Source: Sedimentibacter sp003483345 (GTDB taxonomy: Bacteria > Bacillota > Clostridia > Tissierellales > Sedimentibacteraceae). Taken from it: DNA of 64,000 bases. Of the stretch, positions 59,898 to 64,000 are shown in pieces; the first letter of the stretch is position 1, and each line of letters opens with the position of its first letter. The translations under genes and the position numbers were made by a program. Under the pieces are notes generated by a model that was not told the DNA's origin, searched no databases, and saw only the letters and a program-made list of their open reading frames with translations. The stretch covers positions 434,001-498,000 of the forward strand of contig JAXGIL010000003.1 in NCBI GenBank assembly GCA_040770765.1, written 5' to 3'.

Positions 59898-59985
59898 CCG
59901 GGTACATTCTTACCCGTACGGATTATTTCTTTCAAGTAGTAATGTACCCCTTCGGATTGCTTTTTATTCCTGTTTTTGGCAGTTT
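59898..59985. other. Unassigned structured element between GGDEF gene and riboswitch
   Basis: GGGTACATT (59900-59908) pairs exactly with AATGTACCC (59941-59949) around a 32-base loop containing CCCGTACGG. On the minus strand it is preceded by GGCAAACTGCC and AAAAAGC. It does not match any RNA family I recognise. It accounts for the middle of the 669-base gap 59524-60192, which otherwise holds the riboswitch, 11-bp repeats, and a short TCATCCTGAG-type repeat near 60150-60175. Confidence 0.4.
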
Positions 59986-60149
59986 GCCGATATAATTGTT
60001 GTAAGCTTCAAAAATGTTGCTTGAATTATATATACCTCAATTTTTTATTTATAAACATTTATTAATTATATTAAACTCTTTTACTATAGCTAAAAAATGG
60101 TCTCCCGTTATTCAGACGGCACTTTCAGCATTAGGATATTTAAAAAGAA

Positions 60150-60175
60150 ATCCTTCGCTTACGCTCAGGATGTCA
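60150..60175. repeat. Half-copy of the GTCATCCTGAG repeat after the GGDEF gene
   Basis: AATCCTTCGCTTACGCTCAG followed by GATGTC is a single reverse half-element, 18 bases beyond the GGDEF/HD-GYP stop codon. Confidence 0.65.
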
Positions 60176-60192
60176 AAAAGGGGGTTGTTTTG

Positions 60193-61620
60193 CTAGACTA
60201 TCTGCGCTTCTTCTTCCATTAGTCTTATAAAAATTTCCGCAAGATTCGGGTCGAATTGTCTTCCCGATTGTTGTTTGATTTCCTCCAAGGCTGCTTCTTT
60301 TGTCATTCTCGTTTGGAAAGGTCTGTCATTAACCATCATGTCATAAGCATCTGCCAAAGCAAATATTCTTACTACCAAAGGTATTTCGTTATTTTTCAAC
60401 AAACCCGGATATCCCGTGCCGTCCCACCGCTCATGATGCGTGAGAATCAATTCGTCAATAGCCGATGCATTTTTTATTTCTTTTGCAATATAGTAACCGA
60501 TTTCGCTGTGCCTTTTTACATCTTCCCATTCTTCGCTGTTCAACCTGCTTCCCTTTTGAAGGATATTCTTTGGAACACCTATTTTCCCTATGTCGTGGAA
60601 TTCGCAAAGAAGTCTCAGTTCTTCCTTTTCTTCTTCAGTGAGATTTAAAGCCTCTGCCATCATCAAAGTAAGCTCTTTGAGCCTGTCGTAATGGGATTTG
60701 GTTTCGTATGTGATTTTTTCAAGCCTTTTCTTCAGGAATTCTATCATGGAAAGCTTAGCTTCCTTGCTCTCTTTCAGCTTATTAAAATACATCCTGTCTT
60801 CTGCTTTTTTGTATATTTTGTTTATATCTTCGTCCATGAATGTCTTGGTTGCAACTCCAAAGCTTATATTAATTTTAATGTATTCCAAAGGATTGTTTTC
60901 GCACTTCCTCTTTACTCTCTCGACAATTTCAAGAGCGGTTTTTTCCGTTGTCATGGGAAGTAAAATAACAAACTCATCGCCGCCGACTCTGCTGATTATA
61001 TCCTCATCCCTGAATGAATTAACCATAATTTCGGCTGCTTTTTTAAGTGCCCTGTCACCCATGCTGTGACCAAATGCATCATTGATAAGTTTGAGTCCGT
61101 TTATATCCCCCATTATCAGACTTATAGGAAGCTGTCTTTTGGTGTCAAGCCTTGACAGTTCTTCCTCAAAATAGGTTTTGTTGTATAATCCGGTTAACTT
61201 ATCCTTATATAAAAGTCTTTCCCTGTCATTTAAATAATATATTTTATTATCTAAAGATACGGTTCGTTGGTTTTGTTTTATCTCTGTTATATCGGCATAA
61301 TGAATTATAAGATGCTCATCCCTGTTGCTCATATCCGTAAAGGCATTTATGAGGTACCATCTTTTTAAATCTTCATTGTATAATTCTACCTTCATTTTAG
61401 ATTTGGGTATGATGTTAAAATAAAATTCCTTAAGACCTAAAATATCCGAATCCACAACTATTTCGGAAAATTTCTTGCCTATGGTCAAATCAGCCCCGAT
61501 ATTGATATCATTAATAAAAAAATCACTGACATATATCAAGACATAACCCAAAAAATATCCTTCCTTGTTGTATACCGGTTTAAATTTTAAATAAAAATCG
61601 TATTTCGAAGGGTACTCCAC
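60193..61620 (-). CDS. PAS-like / GGDEF / HD-GYP cyclic-di-GMP enzyme
   Basis: I use GTG 61620 (475 residues) because AGGAG lies five bases upstream; ATG 61656 has no ribosome site. A PAS-like sensor region (about 5-120) is followed by a GGDEF domain (about 140-295) with an intact active site GGDEF at 213-217 and an I-site RDED at 204-207, so it should make c-di-GMP with product inhibition. The HD-GYP domain (about 315-470) has HD at 342-343 and HHERWDGTGYP at 395-405, so it could also degrade it. The protein is probably cytosolic. It lies between the BTAD regulator and the riboswitch-controlled surface protein. Confidence 0.92.
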   Translation of the reverse strand: MEYPSKYDFYLKFKPVYNKEGYFLGYVLIYVSDFFINDINIGADLTIGKKFSEIVVDSDILGLKEFYFNIIPKSKMKVELYNEDLKRWYLINAFTDMSNRDEHLIIHYADITEIKQNQRTVSLDNKIYYLNDRERLLYKDKLTGLYNKTYFEEELSRLDTKRQLPISLIMGDINGLKLINDAFGHSMGDRALKKAAEIMVNSFRDEDIISRVGGDEFVILLPMTTEKTALEIVERVKRKCENNPLEYIKINISFGVATKTFMDEDINKIYKKAEDRMYFNKLKESKEAKLSMIEFLKKRLEKITYETKSHYDRLKELTLMMAEALNLTEEEKEELRLLCEFHDIGKIGVPKNILQKGSRLNSEEWEDVKRHSEIGYYIAKEIKNASAIDELILTHHERWDGTGYPGLLKNNEIPLVVRIFALADAYDMMVNDRPFQTRMTKEAALEEIKQQSGRQFDPNLAEIFIRLMEEEAQIV

Positions 61621-61666
61621 TTTATCTCCTCGCCTTCTTAGACGTTTTTCCTTCATATTTATCTTA

Positions 61667-61689
61667 ATTATAATCTCTATGAATTACAT
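61667..61689 (-). promoter_or_regulatory. Candidate activator-dependent promoter of the GGDEF gene
   Basis: A perfect TATAAT (61667-61672) has no recognisable -35 at 17-base spacing. A further ATGTAATTC unit (61681-61689) lies in phase with the upstream 11-bp array. This suggests that transcription needs an activator. Confidence 0.45.
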
Positions 61690-61711
61690 TTCTATTATTA
61701 TGCAATTTAAT

Positions 61712-61744
61712 ATTGATTACTTTTTAATTACAATTTGATTACAT
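61712..61744 (-). promoter_or_regulatory. Three abutting 11-bp direct repeats upstream of the GGDEF gene
   Basis: Read on the minus strand the units are ATGTAATCAAA, TTGTAATTAAA and AAGTAATCAAT with no gap. Another unit, ATGTAATTC (61681-61689), is exactly in phase two units further on. Same orientation and consensus as the array at 59806-59838. Confidence 0.7.
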
Positions 61745-61783
61745 AAGGTTCGGGGATATAGTTCTTTTTATCGGAGACAATAA

Positions 61784-61809
61784 AAAAAGTCCGCAACAGC
61801 GGACTTTTT
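61784..61809 (-). terminator. Intrinsic terminator of the BTAD regulator gene
   Basis: On the minus strand AAAAAGTCCGC and GCGGACTTTTT enclose a 4-base loop, followed by more T bases, 17 bases after the stop at 61827. Confidence 0.85.
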
Positions 61810-61826
61810 GCTTTGCTTCCAACAAT

Positions 61827-63014
61827 CTACAGTATGGTGTTTTCCATGCTGACAGGTTGAAAAATCAGTCTGATTTCATTTCTGTTTATTCTTGTATAAT
61901 TTATTAAATTGTTGGTCAGTCTTTCTTTAATTGTTTCTGTACCGTTTTCTTTCACATTATGCAGCATTACTAAAATTTGATTATCATTCCAGCTGGTGAA
62001 AACATCACCTTTTCTCAAGGATTTTTTTAATACGGAAAATACATCATTTATACTTTTGTTATTATTGCTGTTAATCATTATTGATAAAAGATAATCATAT
62101 TCATTATTCCTCTTGGATTTTCTCTTTTGTAAATTAAAAAGGAATTTAAAATATTCAAGACTGCAATACATTGCGCCCTCGGGAAGCTCTTCCTCCAAGC
62201 TTTTATTAATTGCTTCAATATCCAAATCACTGTTTCTTGAAGTGTAGTTTTGTATTATATTTATGTAGTTTATGAACTTAGCGGAAGGCTTTGCATCCAA
62301 TTCCTTTTCAAGCATATTTAATGCATATTCGTAATGCTGCATCGCAGATTTGTTCTGCCCTATTTTAAGAAGCGCTTCAATCAATTCAATATGTATACTT
62401 TCTTCAAACGGCTCAATCAATAGCGATTTCTCGCATAGATTTACAATTTTTTCGTTTTCTTCATTTCTTTTTAATAAATCTATATATTTATTCAATGTTT
62501 TTAAAAATAATCTTTGATAGTAATTTCTTGTAGGCACCAACCATACTTCATATGCGTTATCGGATAAGTACAGTCCCTTATAAAGGCTGATTGCATTTTG
62601 ATAACTCTCAATTGCACTTTCAATGTCATATTCTCGTTCCTTGTCCCCTTTTTGGATAAGGTTTTCGAATACGTCAATATCAACTATGGTATTTTCACCT
62701 ATTTCAAGACAGTAATATCCGTTTGTAAAGTTTAAATTCATATATTTTTCCGGAAGTTCGCCTTTAGGAATTAAAGCATTTATTATCTTTCTAAGGCGAA
62801 AAATCTGTGTTCGAAGCATGTTCTTAGGGTCTTCCGATTCACTGTCGGACAGCAGGTTGTCAATGATTGTTTCAGGTAATAATTTTTTATTTCTGAATGT
62901 TAGAAAATACTCAAATAGCTTGTATATCCTGTACATGCGATTTGAATCTCTCAATATTGATTGTCCATCTACTTTAATATCAAACTCTCCCAATGTAGTT
63001 ATATAAAATTTCAT
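61827..63014 (-). CDS. BTAD-domain (SARP-like) transcriptional regulator
   Basis: A 395-residue protein. An OmpR-type winged helix (about 1-100; LGEFDIKVDGQSILRDSN, MLRTQIFRLRKIINALIP) is followed by a bacterial transcriptional activation domain (about 110-250; DIDVFENLIQKGDKEREYDI, IEPFEESIHIELIEALLKIG). The last 120 residues (EGAMYCSLEYFKFLF ... DVFTSWNDNQILVML) resemble a degenerate nucleotide-cyclase-like or sensory region often attached to such regulators; this is uncertain. SARP-type activators bind direct repeats spaced by 11 bases, which are found at the two next genes. It has a strong promoter and its own terminator. Confidence 0.88.
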   Translation of the reverse strand: MKFYITTLGEFDIKVDGQSILRDSNRMYRIYKLFEYFLTFRNKKLLPETIIDNLLSDSESEDPKNMLRTQIFRLRKIINALIPKGELPEKYMNLNFTNGYYCLEIGENTIVDIDVFENLIQKGDKEREYDIESAIESYQNAISLYKGLYLSDNAYEVWLVPTRNYYQRLFLKTLNKYIDLLKRNEENEKIVNLCEKSLLIEPFEESIHIELIEALLKIGQNKSAMQHYEYALNMLEKELDAKPSAKFINYINIIQNYTSRNSDLDIEAINKSLEEELPEGAMYCSLEYFKFLFNLQKRKSKRNNEYDYLLSIMINSNNNKSINDVFSVLKKSLRKGDVFTSWNDNQILVMLHNVKENGTETIKERLTNNLINYTRINRNEIRLIFQPVSMENTIL

Positions 63015-63077
63015 GATTTCCCCCTTGAATAATCCCCTCTAATAAACCCTGTTAATTTTCCCTTGTCAATTATTAAC

Positions 63078-63106
63078 ATTATATACTTAATTAAAGCATA
63101 TTTCAA
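63078..63106 (-). promoter_or_regulatory. Predicted promoter of the BTAD regulator
   Basis: TTGAAA (63101-63106) and a perfect TATAAT (63078-63083) with 17-base spacing lie 63 bases before the start on the minus strand. No 11-bp repeat array is seen here. Confidence 0.65.
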
Positions 63107-63128
63107 TATTTTTTTTGAAGCTGTTTAA

Positions 63129-64000
63129 TCAATGCATGCATTTATTTGATATAATCAATTCATTTACAAATATAGACGGTTCTCCTGGAACAATTATATT
63201 TAATTTTTCTTTTGCTCTGGTCATGCCCACATAAAAAATTCTGCGTTCTTCCTCTAATTTGCTTTGATAGTCTTCAACGGATAAGTTTTTATCAATATTT
63301 AATTCATTTAAATTATCAATCATATAAACATAATCATATTCCAATCCCTTGGCACTGTGGATTGTAGTCAATGTTACAAGAGCATTGCCGTTCTCTGAAG
63401 CTCTAGTTATTACATCTCTCAAATTATTGATTTTTCTTAAAAATTCCTTTATATCGCTGCAGTATGAGCCTATTTCCTCCAAAATCTCCAATATGTGAAG
63501 AGAGGTTGATAAGCTGTATCGTCCTTCCTCCTGCATTCTCTCCAAATAATTTAAATATTCCAAATCAAATTTTATAAATCTTATCGCATTGGATGGCTTC
63601 AACTTGTTTAAATAATCAATATCCGTTTTAAACTGCTTAATTTTGTCATAAACGTTATAGTCAAAATACTTGTACCCGTACAAAATATCAAGAACACTCT
63701 TGTCTTCATTGCTTTCCAGTACCATCTTACACATACCCTTGGTAAAATAGGTGTAGCTTTTGTAATATATCCTTGCATATGAATCCTTGTCCTTCGGGTT
63801 TATTGCCAAATTCAAAAATGCAAGAATATCATAAAGTACAGCACTGCTGAAAAACTTAGTTTTATCCTCTTTAATATAAAAATCAATATTATTTTCATAG
63901 AGATTGTTTGCCGGTATCATAGCCGACATATTGTATCTGTATAAAATACCTATGGTCTTATTTTCATACTTTGCTTTTGCAACTATATCCGTAATCAACT
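63129..64000 (-). CDS. UvrD/PcrA-type ATP-dependent DNA helicase, C-terminal part
   Basis: The 3' end of a superfamily 1A helicase gene that runs off the right edge; its N-terminal Walker A half is outside the window. Visible are motif IV (KTIGILYRYN), motif V (VTLTTIHSAKGLEYDYVYMI) and motif VI (EEERRIFYVGMTRAKEKLNI). The protein ends about 20 residues after motif VI without a long C-terminal tail, so it is shorter at the end than PcrA or UvrD. Role in repair or recombination is inferred from family. Confidence 0.85.
   Translation of the reverse strand, partial: LITDIVAKAKYENKTIGILYRYNMSAMIPANNLYENNIDFYIKEDKTKFFSSAVLYDILAFLNLAINPKDKDSYARIYYKSYTYFTKGMCKMVLESNEDKSVLDILYGYKYFDYNVYDKIKQFKTDIDYLNKLKPSNAIRFIKFDLEYLNYLERMQEEGRYSLSTSLHILEILEEIGSYCSDIKEFLRKINNLRDVITRASENGNALVTLTTIHSAKGLEYDYVYMIDNLNELNIDKNLSVEDYQSKLEEERRIFYVGMTRAKEKLNIIVPGEPSIFVNELIISNKCMH

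Noticed and set aside
59898..60000. Second c-di-GMP riboswitch
   Set aside because: GGCAAACTGCC and AAAAAGC loosely recall the GEMM core, but the GAAA tetraloop, GGGACGCAAAGC and second-arm CTAA motifs are missing.

Overview
The window is a low-GC chromosomal segment of an endospore-forming member of the Bacillota, most likely a clostridial or Tissierellia-type anaerobe. Four things support this: rpsD lying inside the S10-spc-alpha cluster, the spoIIGA-sigE-sigG block, a clostridial-type AgrD, and zinc-ribbon versions of S4, S14, L24, L33 and L36. The species cannot be named from the sequence. Nearly all genes lie on the minus strand, so operons read from high to low coordinates.

Layout from the right. 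A truncated UvrD-type helicase (63129-64000) is followed by a surface and second-messenger cluster (56431-63014): a BTAD/SARP-type regulator, a GGDEF + HD-GYP cyclic-di-GMP enzyme, and a 1030-residue VWA/MucBP/SLH surface protein preceded by a c-di-GMP-I riboswitch. Both the enzyme gene and the surface-protein gene carry three abutting 11-bp direct repeats upstream, a pattern like SARP operators. Next come spoIIGA-sigE-sigG, ylmC/ymxH, a GNAT gene, a lone plus-strand dxr, threonine genes (thrC, thrB, an ACT protein) and a patatin-like lipase.

The middle is the conserved cysS-mrnC-rlmB-yacP-sigH run, then tRNA-Thr-tuf, rpmG-secE-nusG-rplKA, rplJL (with an L10 leader), rpoBC, an L7Ae-type protein, rpsL-rpsG-fusA-tuf, and the complete S10-spc-alpha ribosomal operon from rpsJ to rplQ. 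An IS30-family element with 28-bp terminal repeats and a 16-bp target duplication sits between rplL and rpoB, just upstream of the rpoB promoter. The two tuf genes are mosaics: C-terminal parts almost identical, G domains clearly diverged.

On the left, about 5 kb of accessory DNA separates rplQ from its usual neighbours ecfA1-ecfA2-ecfT. It holds a full agrA-agrC-agrD-agrB quorum-sensing operon, a LysM/GH18 spore-type hydrolase whose catalytic Glu position is Asp, and an unrecognised 155-residue protein.

Intergenic DNA is seeded with two dispersed repeat families: a TGTCATCCTGAG...GGATCTCA element (including a 36-bp tandem array), and REP-like palindromes containing GGGGACGG or GTGCCAGGCAC, several placed at gene ends. 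The most interesting system is the predicted c-di-GMP circuit (BTAD regulator, shared 11-bp operators, GGDEF/HD-GYP enzyme, c-di-GMP riboswitch, S-layer-anchored adhesin). The agr locus is second.
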